A DNA stretch of 64,000 bases from Isoetes taiwanensis (lineage: Eukaryota; Streptophyta; Lycopodiopsida; Isoetales; Isoetaceae). How positions within the stretch are numbered: the stretch's first letter is position 1; each line of letters starts with the position of its first letter. The stretch spans positions 3,174,621 through 3,238,620 of the forward strand of contig JAJEKV010000095.1 in the NCBI GenBank assembly GCA_021234155.1, read 5' to 3'. A program made the translations under genes and the position numbers. The notes below the pieces were generated by a model. It saw only the letters and a list, made by a program, of their open reading frames with translations, had not been told where the DNA came from and searched no databases. Shown here in pieces: positions 1-11,515 of the stretch.

Positions 1-679
1 CCATATACCTATTATTATAGTTATACATTTAATAGGATTACCTCAAGGTAATATTTATAGGACATTAATACTATTATGCAATCAATGGATTTATCACTTA
101 TGTCATTATAACAATAACTCCTAATGTCACCGGTTATTTATTATATATACAATTATTGTTGAGGGTACTCTTTATTCCTTGCAACACATTACAACAAAAT
201 TGTGTTGCAAGTCCTCCTAACCCTCAGGGGCTCTATTGGCACAAGGTCAACACTACATTAGTACCATTAATATGAAATAAAATTTTTTTGGTTATATGAT
301 GACCACCCCACCTATCTACATGGATGCATGGCTAATCTCTCGGTAGGAAGAGGTGAATCTTCCATTATGGCCGTGGGCCGGTACGCCTATATGCCTATAT
401 GCCACTCATGCCTACACCTTTGGTTGCCGTGGAGGATAGGTCCTTCAGGTATGGGCGTGAAGGCCCGATTCCTCCTATCAAAGCATATATGGGGCTAGAG
501 GTGCTTTTTCCTATCAATGCATTCCTCAATGACCTCCGTTCTCTCGAGGTTGTCTGCTTAGTGGACGGTAGACTTTCAAGCGGCTGACACAGCGGTCATG
601 CCCTACATTGACATTACACCACGTCCTAGAGATCCAAGTAGTAATCTCATCGCCGGTTACAAGCGCATGCAACCCTTAC
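1..679. other. No gene recognised
   Basis: AT-rich sequence with no supported coding region. It lies 3' of the chromovirus remnant and might be its untranslated tail, but it does not resemble the LTR seen at 57321-58878 and no LTR terminus is visible. Confidence 0.4.
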
Positions 680-817
680 CTCATAGGTTGCATCGTAGAT
701 ATACTAAGCAAGCTATTAATCTACCCAAATCGACATGCAAAGTCGATTTCTTGGAGAATGACCTTGCCGTCCCATTGCTCCATAAATTGTGTATACTATT
801 TTTCCAAATCTCTTTTA

Positions 818-1318
818 AAGTACCCATGTTGCGTCTTCCAGCGGCAAGTGTTTCCCTTGACCAAGTATTGGAGGAACTCCGATCTCCTTGTTTTCTTGAA
901 GGCCTTATCAAGAATTAGCTCTGGAACTATTTCTAAGCGCTCTTACGTCATTTCGGCATCGTTGGAGTGTCCAAAACTTCCTGCGGGTTGGGGTGTGTGC
1001 TTCTTACGGCAAGCTCGTGGAAGACTTTGTGGATCTTTAAGTGTCTTTGGTAAGTCAACTTGTAGGATTGGTTACCCACTCTACGGACTGATACGAAGGG
1101 TCCGCCCACCTTGGAGCAAGCTTCTTGCAATTTCCAGATCGCGGACTTCGCTGCTTTACCTTGATCTTGAGCCATCGTCTTCTCAATTTGGAATTCTCAT
1201 TTGTCCAGATGTTTTGGCAACAGTATCTAGCGGACTCCTTGCTGCTTAGAAGGTACCCTCGAACTTCTTCCACAAAGGCTGCGCATGTAAAGCTCAACAT
1301 TTGTTGCGACACTTCCAC
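818..1318 (-). pseudogene. Integrase C-terminal region and chromodomain remnant
   Basis: 1175-948 carries GGPFVSVRRVGNQSYKL and then LKIHKVFHEL, the GPF...V...YKL...IHPVFHVS segment of Ty3 integrases. Further 3' (about 920-818) ILDKAFKKTRRSEFLQYLVK runs, after a frame change, into LPLEDATW. These are the two halves of a chromodomain (YLVKWKGL-x-EDATWE). The chromodomain marks this as a chromovirus; such domains tether integrase to modified histone tails. Confidence 0.75.
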
Positions 1319-1556
1319 TGACGACGGGATTGTGCCAAATTAATGCGGAGTTAGGCATTGGTGGCCGTAGTTGATCATGAGCGGCGACATTTGGGATGAT
1401 TCACGCTTGGTGCTATTGTATGCAAACTCCACCAAGTGAATAAATTCCTCCCACATACCTTGCTTGTTCGGACATAGCGAACATATCTTCGAGTCTTTGA
1501 CTGCTCCGGTTTGCCCATCCGTCGTGGGTGATAGGCGTGCTCATGGGCGACACCGT

Positions 1557-1844
1557 TCAATGCGTCGTGAAGAGATCGCGCAGCGATGAACTTTGGATCG
1601 ATTGGGAGATAATTTCCCTTGGCATGCCATGAAGTGCGAAAATCTCTTTGGTGAAGAGCTTTACGTGCGTGTCCATACGTATTTGTAAGGTGGTCACGCA
1701 AGGTACAAAATGGGCCATCTTCGACAACTTGTCGCGACTACGACCATCAAAGGCGTCCTTACCTCTTCTTGTCCTTGGCGGTCTGTTATAAAGTCCATCT
1801 TTGGCGACTTCCCACTTAGCGTTTGGCACAGCTAATGGTTCCAA
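1557..1844 (-). pseudogene. Integrase core fragment (Ty3/gypsy)
   Basis: The frame reads DKLSKMAHFVPC, then LFTKEIFALHGMPREIIS, the two best conserved stretches of the Ty3 integrase core (D-RLSKMAHFIPC and LHGxPxxIISDRD). The second catalytic Asp, expected just after IIS, is replaced, so the core is dead as read. The zinc-binding HHCC domain is not visible upstream. Confidence 0.88.
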
Positions 1845-2172
1845 TGCTCACGGTATTAGGAGTTGTTACGCCTTTGTTGTTTTGGCATAAGCTGACACTC
1901 CTTGATGTAGCGAGCTATCTGCTTCTTCTTTCGGCCAATAGTAGGCTGCTCGCGCTTTGAAGTATGTCTTCATGAATCTGCGTGGCCAGCTATTGGGCTG
2001 TAATGGTAATGTCGTGGAGGATCAACTTTCTTACTCCGGATGATTAAGCACGCTACAACTGTTCTTATGGTATAGTAGGTTACCTTCCTTCTTAAAATTT
2101 TTTGAAGGCTTCCCCTCTCCTTGTCCGTTCGCTTCCTTGCAAGGGCTTGCCCATACTTCCCTGAAGTCGACA

Positions 2173-2415
2173 TCACATTGGCAAGGTTTCTTCTATCTTT
2201 TCGAAATCATTTGAAGCGAGGTTGCGTTCGCGATGCACCGCTGGTTGTCGATTGGATGTCTTGAAAAGCGCATCTGCTACCACATTAAGCTTTCGGGCTT
2301 GTGGAGCTATCTCAAAGTGGGTACTCCTCGAGAAACTCCATCCACCTTCTGCGCCACCAGTTGAGATGTGGTTGTGTGAATCGTCTTGGAGGCTCACTCG
2401 GTGATCGGTGTCCAA
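2173..2415 (-). pseudogene. RNase H C-terminal fragment (Ty3/gypsy)
   Basis: The frame has FEIAPQARKLNVVADALFK, matching the conserved end of Ty3 RNase H (pattern xxPGKxNxVADALSR). It ends soon after. Position between RT and integrase supports the call. Frames on either side are broken. Confidence 0.75.
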
Positions 2416-2865
2416 GCTGGAACTTCCTCCCTAAGAGGTAATGCCTCCATATTCTCAATCGCCCACTACGACAAGCGCTGGCGACTCTTGATCATCTTTT
2501 GTCGAATAGCAGCGTTTCGGTGTCGTTCATTTTTTCCTTGAGTAAATGCGCTATTACCAGCTCTTCTTGCATGACTTTGCACGTGGCTATCTTGCTTGCG
2601 TCGGATTAAGCCACTAACTTGTCCTTTTAAGTGCGGCGGGGTCAAGGCGAGGTGATTGTCAAAGCTTCCTTCAACAACTCAAATCTGCTTGGGCTTTCTT
2701 GAGCCAATGGTGAAGCCCAATTTTTGACTTTCTCAGCCTTTGTCAAGTCGCGTCGGTGGGGCTGCTATCTTTTCTGAAGTTCTTCGAACTTCTGTAATAC
2801 CACAACTAGGCCAAAACTTAGCCGACCTCATGGGCGTTCTTTGGTGCGGCCATTGGATTCTTGCT

Positions 2866-3126
2866 TCAATCTTGGCCTTCTGGCGAAATCACATGGCCAG
2901 AAATTATTCCACCTTCTGTTGCGAAGTGACGCCCGACAACTTGGCATACATGATGCCTCCTTAACTTCTCGAGCACCTTTTCGGCGTCTTTGAGCATGCT
3001 CTTCAATGGATTCTTGTACACGGGAATGTCGTCGAAGAATACTATCACAAAGGTGTCCAAGTATTCTCTGAAGATGTTGTTCATGAGTCTCATGAACGTA
3101 GCTGGGGCATTGGATAGCCCCAACAT
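2866..3126 (-). pseudogene. Reverse transcriptase palm fragment (Ty3/gypsy)
   Basis: The frame contains GLSNAPATFMRLMN followed by FVIVFFDDI, the Ty3 RT motifs normally written FGLxNAPATFxxLMN and YLDDI. The catalytic DD pair remains but the preceding Y-L is replaced by F-F. The frame continues with the usual VYKNP and EKVLEKLR segments. Only about 85 residues remain, and the upstream fingers motifs are missing. Confidence 0.9.
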
Positions 3127-3130
3127 AGTT

Positions 3131-6100
3131 TTGTGACATGGTATTGAAACATGGCAATTTTAATTGGTCTTTGTAACAACTTAAATTATACGATATGTAC
3201 TATTGTTTGGTATGTCAAGTTTAGTAGACTGGTATTTGATTGCGTCTATTTTCATTAGTATATTAACATGGTAATTTGAAGTGCATAATTATCATGATAC
3301 TTTACAGTGATTATTGGCCAATGCACAAGGTGGTAAATGATCTTGGCTTAAATATGATAATGACTTTTTTTACCCTATTTTTCTCCATGGTATTAAAAAC
3401 CTATTTATTTCACTTAGTTTTTCTAACAGCTTAAAATGTCCAATTCGAACTAATTTCTTAGTATTTTGAGTTAGTATATCAAGTGGAAATTTAATATGGT
3501 TTAAATTTGTTAATATGATTTTTTTCTATAATTTCAAATAGTTATTCAATACAATTTTTAAACGTTGTACATATGCATAATATATGATATTTAATAGTGC
3601 TTCCTGAGTAGCATTTAGTGATATGATATTGGAGCATGGTAAAATGTTTAATACGTAATGATTATTGATTGGTAGGTTTCTATTTCTATTTATAAAACAA
3701 TTTACTGTTTGTTTTTATTTAGGACAAAAATAACACAACATTTGGAATTAGTCATAGCAAAAATTTAGTACAATTCTAAAAGACAAATTGTTTAGATAAA
3801 CAACTCTTTCAACAAAAAGATTCTCCCACTAGTCCTCAAGTTCTGGCGACCATTGAGTGAAGGAGGTTTCACTACAAATCTCTAAGGCACTAACAATGGG
3901 ATTGAAGATCCTACACGATCATTCCTCTCTTTGTCTGCACAAAATCTGCTAGTGGTCTCTCTTGTTGCAACAACCAACCAAGTAGTAGCAGTACCAAGTT
4001 TTGAGCAAATATACTTCTACGTCCCAGTAGAATCACAAGCAGATACTACATGTTTTACTGTCCCAAGTCGTGATGACTGCATACAAGAATTGTGTGAGCA
4101 ATTGATTGCCAAATCAAACAATGTGATACATGAACACCCTGCCCATTATCAGATCAGAACTACTGCATATTTCTGTCATCCCGTCCAGGCTAGGGTCTAT
4201 TCATCACTTTAGTCCTTTCATAAGGACCATGAAATCCAGGATAAGAGTGCTTCCAAAGCAGAAAGCAATAGCAGCCCACAAGAACATGATTATTCACTTG
4301 AGGTTCAGGTCTTGTAATATACCATTTGAGGCTTTCGGTCAAAAAAGGCTGGTGATCTCAATATATCTCCTTTATTATGAAATCTTGGTGAGAATCGTTA
4401 CACTTGCAACCAAGATAGTGAAGGATCGACATTCTTTTAGGCTATACAATGATAAAAAAAACATAGGAGAATGCCATTTATTCACAAGGTCAAGATTAAA
4501 GGGAACAATCCAATTGCATGGCGGCGGATACATGCGGAAGTCGGCATACATGATCTAATACATGTGATATGGCATAGCACATTCCGGGTAGGAGTGAACA
4601 TGATTTCGTTATTTCCACAGCTTGCAATTTATTTGTGGTCCTCCAAGACACATACAAGACTCTTGTTTGCCTGGTAGAATATGTGTTTATGTCATTACTC
4701 CAAAGCAAATAAATCAATCAAATTTATATTACAAAATAGGCAACGCGAATTTACCACCGTTATCTTGTGCATCCTTCCCCGCAACATCCATATTGTCTCA
4801 TCTATAGCTGCGAGAAGCACAACATAAATAAAAGCATAAAATAAATCAATGAATTTTATATTACAAAATAGGCAGCGTAAATTTACCAAATTTACCCACC
4901 AGTTCTCTTATCTTGTGCATCCTTCCCCCAACCTCCATATTATCTCATCCAGCCTTGCGAAGCACGCACAACATAAAAAGCACGAGCAACAAAATCAGCA
5001 TTTATAGAAGTAATAAACAAAATCCAGGTTACCATCAAATTTTAACCAAAATTCGGAGACCATGTACTGCTCTGCTTTTCTATGCTTACCTACAATGCAA
5101 AGGCCGGATTTGCAAGAAACGCATGCCATATCTCTGCACCAAGCGGAAGCTTTTCACCTATTTCTCTGCTGCCTTCCTTCTTACCTACACAAACCCGACT
5201 TCTCTGCCGCTTTCCCGCATCTCCTCCACCGCCAGACTGTAGGGAATGGCTCCGCCATATCTGCTTTCCCATTGCTCTTCTTTGCCCTTTTCGTTTCATA
5301 TGGCTGATAACCTCACCTGCTATCCACCTATTTCATTTAAACCTTGGTGCTTCATCATATTTATTTTCTTTTGAATTGCTCCTTTGCCCCATGATCACTT
5401 CCTATGCCCAAAATATATTTTGAAGTTGAAGGTTTGTTTCGGCATTCATGGATCTCTTTATGCACAAGGGTCTCTTTATGCCCCCTGATTTATATTCACC
5501 ATGTTATTCTTGGGAAGTTCACCAAGTTCTGTTAAGACCTTAAGCCTTCTAGACCTGTCCGTCATGTACTACTATTCGCCACATTCTATGATTTTAAGAA
5601 CTGCAATGTGGCCACTTAACTTCCTAAGGTACATGCCACATGCCTCTAAATAGAAAGTAGTGCCGAAGAAAGACCTTGTGCCTACATTTCCAAAGGCCCC
5701 ATGAACCATGTCTGATTATCTGTCAAATTGTCACTCGATCCTATTTTTCAAACACCCATGTCAAAACCAACATTATGCATGCTCCATGCCCATTATGTTT
5801 GTATACCCATGCACTATACTCCCCTAGAGTTCTTGGTCCATGCTATCCTACTTACCCTGCAGAAGTTATGCTCCAATGGTTACATGCCACAAAGTCCATA
5901 TTTTCTGATAATATGGATCAGTTTACACAACGATCTGGGCTGTCAAACTTACAACTGGTCAAACCATAGGGTTCTGGGCGTGATCCGTTTGGCAAGGAAG
6001 GGTGTCATCCTTTGTTCCTTGGAGTTGTTCAAGACCATATGGGTGCATATTTTAACTTTGTAGGGCCAAAAATAGCATTTGAGATAGCTTGTCCTATATA

Positions 6101-6842
6101 TCTTCATAATCTTGCTTCAGTTTAGGGTTCAACTACCAACGTAAAAACCACTTAGTCTTTGTTTTTCCTCATTGTCTAATGATATATAGCCACGTGGCAA
6201 TGTTTCATTTCTAAAATCTCCATCAACCATGCCTCCACGCTTCATGTGTCGGCATGGTTTCCACACTGGACATTCCTGTATACATAACATCCAAACAAAG
6301 TACAACTTCCACAGTTGGTTCGAACTAAAAAAGACCCAAAAAGAAGAAGGGAAGAGGCAATGAAATAAACTTCAAACAACACGAAGACAAAAAACATCTT
6401 GAAGAACGTGTATGTTCAAATATGCCTAACCATTCTTTAGGGACCAATATAGCTTGAGGCACCTGGTAATTTCACCATTCCTCAAAACCTCAATTGCAAA
6501 ATGAGAACATGGGAAGCACAGTTTTCTAAACCAACTAACAAAAGTATATTATACGCTATTGTGAAAAGACGAAACTTCTTTAAAAATATTGAGCTATTAT
6601 CATACCTATGAAAAAATGAAACGAGATGAAACATTGTCATTTTGCTAGAATCCTTGAAATGACGTTATAAATATCTAGCTAGGCCATTATGTAACATTTT
6701 TTTTTTCTTGGAACTTTCAAATTGCATGTACAAAATCGATTTTGTCATTTTGTTTCCCTTATAATGCTTAATAGTTCTCTAGTGCTTTTTGGGTTGCCCC
6801 TGGGACAAACCTTTGTTTGATGGTGGGGGTGGCAATGAGCAA
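3131..6842. other. AT-rich interval without a recognised gene
   Basis: Strongly AT-rich at 3160-3780. Open frames at 3931-4212, 4130-4558 and 5062-5423 (plus) are short, overlap each other and contain no motif I recognise. No retroelement or transposon signature was found. The interval separates the chromovirus remnant from the truncated retroelement on the same strand, so it may be a later insertion or replacement. Confidence 0.4.
4705..4985. repeat. Two-copy tandem duplication, unit about 135 bp
   Basis: The phrases TTATATTACAAAATAGGC, TTATCTTGTGCATCCTTCCC and CACAACATAAA occur in the same order twice, near 4720-4830 and 4853-4975, with scattered substitutions and indels. Nothing indicates a coding role. 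Confidence 0.7.
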
Positions 6843-7124
6843 TTACATGTTTGTGAGATACTTGGCAATGTTTGGAACATCGCCTAAAGCTGCTTGAAGG
6901 GATTGCCTAGGAATAAAGTAGCCTATGCAAGGTGGAAGCTGCACTAGTGATGGCTCTACCCTAGCTTGGAATTCAGACAGGACTCTGCTGTAAGCTGGGG
7001 TTGCGTGCAAAGTTGCTTGGACATCTACCTCCTTCTAGAAGACATGGAAAATTTCATCGATGTCGGCCTCGGCGACATGGCATTTGGTATTTGTACCATC
7101 TACTTGAATCGAGGAGGTTGCCAT
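6843..7124 (-). pseudogene. Truncated copy of element R accessory gene B
   Basis: Reading from the ATG at 7124 the product begins MATSSIQ and then closely follows the plus-copy gene at 61494, sharing for example KEVDVQATLHATPAYSRVL and LVQLPPCIGYF. It has an in-frame stop about 30 codons in (between HVF and KEVD). Homology ends at about 6843, only about 95 codons in, so the gene is both interrupted and truncated. Function is unknown. A TATA box lies 107 bp upstream at 7231-7238. Confidence 0.85.
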
Positions 7125-7230
7125 GAGTTAAATCACGGAAGAAGAGTAGCAAGCGGTTGCAAAGCCTCGGGGAGTTGGAAAATTGGCTAAGAGGGCAAGA
7201 GCAAACTTGTAGGGTGCTACGTGAGGGACC

Positions 7231-7238
7231 TATTTATA
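7231..7238 (-). promoter_or_regulatory. TATA box for accessory gene B (inverted copy)
   Basis: TATAAATA on the minus strand, 107 bp before the ATG at 7124. The same octamer lies at 61372-61379, 115 bp before the orthologous ATG in the plus copy. Conservation of sequence and spacing in two diverged copies supports a real promoter. Confidence 0.7.
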
Positions 7239-7432
7239 GAAAAAAAGGAAAACCACGATTTTTTGGGTGACTTGGAAAATTCTTGGGGTTGGGCAATTCT
7301 AGCCTATCTTGAGGTCAAAATGGGAATTTGAAGACTAATTCAAAGGGTTTGAGCATGTTTGGATTACCTAAAGATGCTATACTCTGCGGGTTGAAGATCA
7401 TTTGGGCAAGTTACGGTGAAGAAATGGTAGGA

Positions 7433-7698
7433 GGTCTCCTGACTAAGCGCCTAAAGCTCAAAAACTAAAGTTTAGTTTCTTGACCCGGTAGCGACCTATG
7501 AGACATCAGTCCCATTTGATCAAAAGCGTGTCCATTTTAGGTAATTAAGGGTGTAAGGATGGCGGGCTCATCAAATCGGGTAGAATTGACCCCTTATTTG
7601 GTCAATTTGGGTACATTTTAGGCAGAAATTTTGGGCAAGGTTTCCACGGCTTAAGCCTGGCTCAAAACTAAAGTTTAGTTTCTTGACGGTGTGAGACA
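7433..7698 (-). repeat. Twin hairpin boxes upstream of accessory gene B (inverted copy)
   Basis: Two imperfect palindromic boxes (7433-7505 and 7641-7698). Each is centred on AAACTAAAGTTTAGTTT and flanked by GTCTC / GAGAC arms and a GCGCC-like segment. The same pair precedes the equivalent gene in the plus copy (60917-61182). They could be regulatory hairpins, transcript ends or small foldback insertions. Confidence 0.6.
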
Positions 7699-8049
7699 TC
7701 CGCCTTCGGTCTGCAAATGTCTATTTTACTAAAATAAAAACTAAAACACTGCTAACTTGTCCTAATTAAGCAAGTTCGGACAATTAAAAGTACTCAAAAT
7801 TGTTCTATATTACAAAATTTTTTGATTATTTACAAAGGTTTAAAGGCGTTCTCCTTAATGCGGTAGCAAGTTGCATATCTTGCCTCATCGGTGTTACTAA
7901 ACCCATGAGCGATTGCAAGCCGTCGGAGTCTTCAAAATGTTGCACTATTTTACGCTCGCCGCTTCTGCGATGGTGACATCTCATCCGTGACCACAGTAGT
8001 CCGTCCTAAAGTCTGCATCACCTCTCGATCTAGCCGAGCAAAGGGGCCG

Positions 8050-9126
8050 CGAGGGGAATTAGGAGGCCGTGGCTTCTTATTTGGAAGTGCGAATCTCCGT
8101 AGTGCTCTTTGCTCGATTTTGCTTCACTGGTGAGCTTCTTGCAGGCGGGGCTTTTTGGGACCTTGGGCTTAGGTGGTGGCGGCCTTAGAGTGGCTTTTCT
8201 TTGGGTGTCGCCCTCGATCGTCCGTTACCACATTTCTCGATGGTAGGGTTGTATGCCTCCCACTCCTACATATAGGCCTCATGCTCCGCATCTTTTAATT
8301 TCGTAGATTTTTAGGGGTTAGTTACATAGGACTCCGGCGGTGGGGGTTGCTTCTTCTGTCCCATTTGGATGGGGAGGGGGCTTCTTCAACGTGTCCCTCT
8401 TGCTCTTGTTATTTTGCTACACGCTCCAGCGGTAACACCTTTCGGCAACTAGGGGTTTGGAAGAACTTGCCCCTCTGTGTTGCGGTTAGGTTCTTCGTCG
8501 GAAGAACCCGAGGAGGTCGAGGGGGATGATCGGGTGGCGTTGGTAATGGTGATCTTGGGGTTGGGCTTTTTCACCATAGGGACTTCCTTGAGCTTCGGGG
8601 CTCCCACCCATTTCCCTTTCTTCTTCTTGGGCTCCTCGGCCGCTTCGCTCCTCTTCTTCCCTCTTCCTCTTCTTTTGTTCTCTTTTTCCTCTCTCGGCGT
8701 TCATACTTTCACGATAGCCTTGAGGTCTGCTTCTTCGCGGCTCTAGTCTCGGCTCGTTGTGCTCTTCTTTGCTCCTTTGTCCTCCTTTCGATGTGCCTCC
8801 TCCTCTTGAGTCTTGAGGATCTGTTCTTTGCATCAGTGGTTCTCTTTCCTTTCTGCTCTCGAATCTCGCTCTATCTCCTCGTAAACTTCCCTTGTCTCCT
8901 CATCCATGGAGGTTGGTGATGAGGCCTCGTCTTTACTCCACTGCTGATTGAAGATATCAATGGGATCAGATGTATCTTGCTCTTAAGGATGCTCTCCTGC
9001 GGCGAAGGCGAGCGACCCCTTTAATTAGCACATCCACGAAGCATCGCGAATAAGGTCGGCGCTTTGTGGCCCTGGTGCTTCGCTGGGCGAGGGCTTCCTT
9101 TGCCCGTCTGCTTGAGTCAGTGCCAT
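8050..9126 (-). pseudogene. Inverted copy of element R accessory gene A (diverged H3-like start)
   Basis: The ATG at 9126 aligns with the ATG at 59551 of the plus copy, but the product starts MALTQADGQRK instead of MARTKQTARK. A stop follows after about 33 codons. Further on, 8833-8486 encodes a basic, Arg/Lys/Glu-rich stretch (KREQKKRKREEEE) equivalent to the lysine-rich central part of the plus-copy gene, in a shifted frame. It is interrupted and not functional as read. It is useful because it shows that the histone-like tail is not shared by all copies. The end point is approximate. Confidence 0.75.
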
Positions 9127-9226
9127 GTTTGATGGTTTGACAATCGGATATCGGCCAAAGATGTCGCCTTAGGGGCGGGGAGCTAATTTCTAAAGCGAGG
9201 AGCGTGCAAATGAGGGGGTCTACTTC

Positions 9227-9234
9227 TATTTATA
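9227..9234 (-). promoter_or_regulatory. TATA box for accessory gene A (inverted copy)
   Basis: TATAAATA on the minus strand, about 100 bp upstream of the ATG at 9126. It matches the TATAAATA at 59438-59445, 106 bp before the gene A ATG in the plus copy. Confidence 0.7.
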
Positions 9235-9337
9235 ACTTAGTAAATTTTAGGTCAAAATTCAAGTTGCTCTATTTAACATGCTAAAGGCACCTATTTAATT
9301 AAAACTTACACTTATTTAGGACTTTTCCTACTTATTG

Positions 9338-9590
9338 GTCTCACGCAGGTGGCGCCATCTCAAAAACTAAAGTTTAGTTTTTTAGACCCGGTAGCGGTAT
9401 CGAATCTCCTAGTTACATGTAATTTAAAGTAATTTAAACATGCTATTCTAATTAATTCCTATCTTAGAACTAGCCTTACCACATTATTTTTCTCAAATTC
9501 ATCATGTTTGAGTGATCTTGGCTCGATGTCTCGCGGCTGGCGCCTAAGCTCAAGAACTAAAGTTTAGTTCTTTGACGGTAGCGACACGTG
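9338..9590 (-). repeat. Twin hairpin boxes upstream of accessory gene A (inverted copy)
   Basis: Boxes at 9338-9405 and 9528-9590, each with the near-palindrome AACTAAAGTTTAGTT and a GTCTC arm. Spacing between boxes is about 190 bp, as for the pair at 7433-7698. They correspond to 59081-59337 in the plus copy. Confidence 0.6.
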
Positions 9591-9627
9591 AACCACTATT
9601 ACTGGCAAAGATTTTTTAGCTCATTCC

Positions 9628-9650
9628 TTTTTTTTTTTTTTTTTTTTTTT
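9628..9650. repeat. Homopolymer T tract (23 bp)
   Basis: An uninterrupted T run between gene A and the primer-binding site of the inverted retroelement copy. The plus copy has no equivalent run, so it is a later change or an assembly feature. Confidence 0.9.
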
Positions 9651-9803
9651 GTCTTATTAAGTTCAATTCCTTAAATATTACTAGCTTAGCATAAGCGACA
9701 AAAATGAGAAAAATTTTTCCACTTTCGGGAGGCTTGAGGATCCTATCAAGTTAGTACTCTTTGGGAGCATAATCGGTGCTTTGCTCTTGGTCTCAAGAAC
9801 ATA

Positions 9804-9814
9804 GCTCGATACCA
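9804..9814 (-). other. Primer-binding site for initiator tRNA-Met (inverted copy)
   Basis: On the minus strand TGGTATCGAGC, one base short of the standard plant PBS TGGTATCAGAGC complementary to the 3' end of initiator tRNA-Met. The identical one-base-short form is present at 58879-58889 in the plus copy. It marks the inner edge of the LTR. Confidence 0.75.
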
Positions 9815-10954
9815 TTAATGACGTCCCCTACTTCATTATCACGATGCCGCGCATTATACAACGCGAGATTCATCCCCATACGATTGCCATACTGATATAG
9901 GGCCCTCCGCGAGATCTTTGTGATCATCACGGAATCCGCGGTGGGGAAGAATGAAGGGTCATTTTACCCGTCTCCTCGGGGCCTACCTAGCGGCGGGGCG
10001 TAAACATGCGTTAGTAACATAACATCATATATCCACCTCGAAGGGTGGTACATCAACATCTGCATAGACAAAGATCGGCACAATACAAAGGAAGTTCCTA
10101 CCCAAGGCTCGGACGGGGATGGGTGACAAGCTTAGGTCTCAAAGTTCATTTGAGAGGAGAATCATGACAATGGATTGGGCGGCATAAGAACATGGCATTG
10201 GGTTGTCCACTCCATCCGCCCCTCTGTACACACTTTGCAGAGTAGGTTGAAGAGTGTTGGGACTTTTGGCCTTAGCCCGCCGGGTGCATAGCCAAAGGGG
10301 CTACTCACGGTTTACATCTCCCGGGCCGATGGGGCGGTGGGGATCACTCCCACCGAGATCTACATGCTGACCCAAGGTGACTAGAGAGCCACTTTGCCCT
10401 TATTCGACTTAACCTTTGGAAGGTGAACTCCACCCCACGGTGTAGCCGAGCCCATGCCTTGCCCACACTTTGGCAAGCCATTGGAACCTAGTCACTCGAT
10501 CCCGGTAGACTTTACCGCGGTCGGTCAAGGGTCGAGGAACGAACACAGTTACGAGCGGTCTGGTCCCCTTCACCCCACAACCCGGTGGGGTTCTTGTACA
10601 GGCGAAATCTAGTAATGCACTAAGAGGGACTATCTAGGGCATCATCTACTAAGCTTCAAGTCTCTACCCCCTTCCCAATCTGGTGAGTTCACCGAGATTC
10701 ATAGTCCATCACATCATCATAGAACTAAAGAATAAGAACTAATCTATATCATACATAGAGTTAGGTTCTTTAGTTAAGTCAATCTCGGAATGCTTGGCTA
10801 CTAGGGGTGATTTAATAGGCTAAACCCTTTTGGTTGAAGGCTGGAATAAGGTTTAGGCTATTCAATCAACTAAATACCTAATCCACAGTTCCTCCTGCGA
10901 TTGACGCGTCCATGTCGCGGTTACGCCCGAGATCGCGGTCGGAAAGGAGATCGA
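9815..10954 (-). mobile_element. LTR of element R, inner (3') part, inverted copy
   Basis: Non-coding sequence homologous, in reverse, to about 57800-58878. Shared landmarks include the AGAGTTAGGTTCTTTAGTT region near 10760 and the CCGATGGGGCGGT region near 10330. The LTR is cut at 10954 by the CACTA terminus and resumes at 43123. Together the two parts give an LTR of about 1.46 kb, close to the roughly 1.56 kb of the plus copy. The end nearest the PBS contains GGGGACGTCA, complementary in style to the TGTGACGT start. Confidence 0.75.
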
Positions 10955-11515
10955 CACTACAAAGGGATCGTCGGCGTCCAGCGGCGTGGCGTCGTCGATG
11001 AAGCGTCGGATCGTCGTCGTTGATCGGCGCGATCATCGTCGTTCAACGGCGACAACGTCGTTCGGCGTCGTTCAGCAACGGTCATCCCGGTGGCGTGCCG
11101 GTTTACTGCGTGGCATGGATGCTGGCGCCAAATTTTGGCGAGCTGGAGTGTCAAACCACGAACTAAAGCGTCGTTCAACGGCGTTTCCTGAAACTGAAGC
11201 GTCGTGTGGCCGTCATCGCGTGGAAATGGGGCGATTCAAAGGCGGCGGAAAAGCGATGTCAAAACAGCGCCCCGATGCCGTCGTTGAGCGGCGTTGCACA
11301 ATCTTGGCGTGTCCACGTCACTGCGTGGCATGGTCTTTGAAGTGCCAAAATTTGGCGACTGCGTGTCAAAGGCAGCGCCCGCCGTCGTTGAGCGTTTTCA
11401 TGGCAATGACGATATCCGCGTATTGACGTGGCGCCAATGTCTTTTAATTTGCTTTGCACTTTTACTGCGTGTCAAGACGCGTCGGCTTAAGCGTCGTTTA
11501 ACGGCGTGACCGCGA
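10955..11515 (+). repeat. CACTA left terminus and subterminal repeat array
   Basis: CACTACAAA terminus followed by about 0.55 kb of irregularly spaced GCGTCGTTnAnCGGCG-like units in both orientations, the arrangement that CACTA TnpA-type proteins bind. The array ends at a T-run near 11520. Open frames read through it are by-products of the repeat. Confidence 0.8.

Larger units (their letters stand above)
680..3130 (-). pseudogene. Decayed Ty3/gypsy chromovirus pol polyprotein
   Basis: Minus-strand remnants in the correct pol order: reverse transcriptase (3126-2866), RNase H tail (about 2415-2173), integrase core (1844-1557), integrase C-terminal part (1318-948) and chromodomain (about 920-818). 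Every domain is in a different frame or interrupted, so no functional polyprotein is possible. The 5' end stops abruptly near 3130, inside the RT palm, and gag and protease are absent. It has the same strand and relative order as the retroelement copy at 6843-10954, so it could be that element's 3' half. It could equally be an unrelated chromovirus, because the plus copy of element R does not reach pol in this window. Confidence 0.85.

Noticed and set aside
5062-5423. Overlapping open frames in three registers
   Set aside because: Pyrimidine-rich stretch lacking stops by composition. No conserved motif or homologous copy.
10957-11509. Arg-rich open frames at the CACTA left end (and 42517-43089 at the right end)
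   Set aside because: They are products of the GTCGTT/CGGCG repeat arrays in both orientations.
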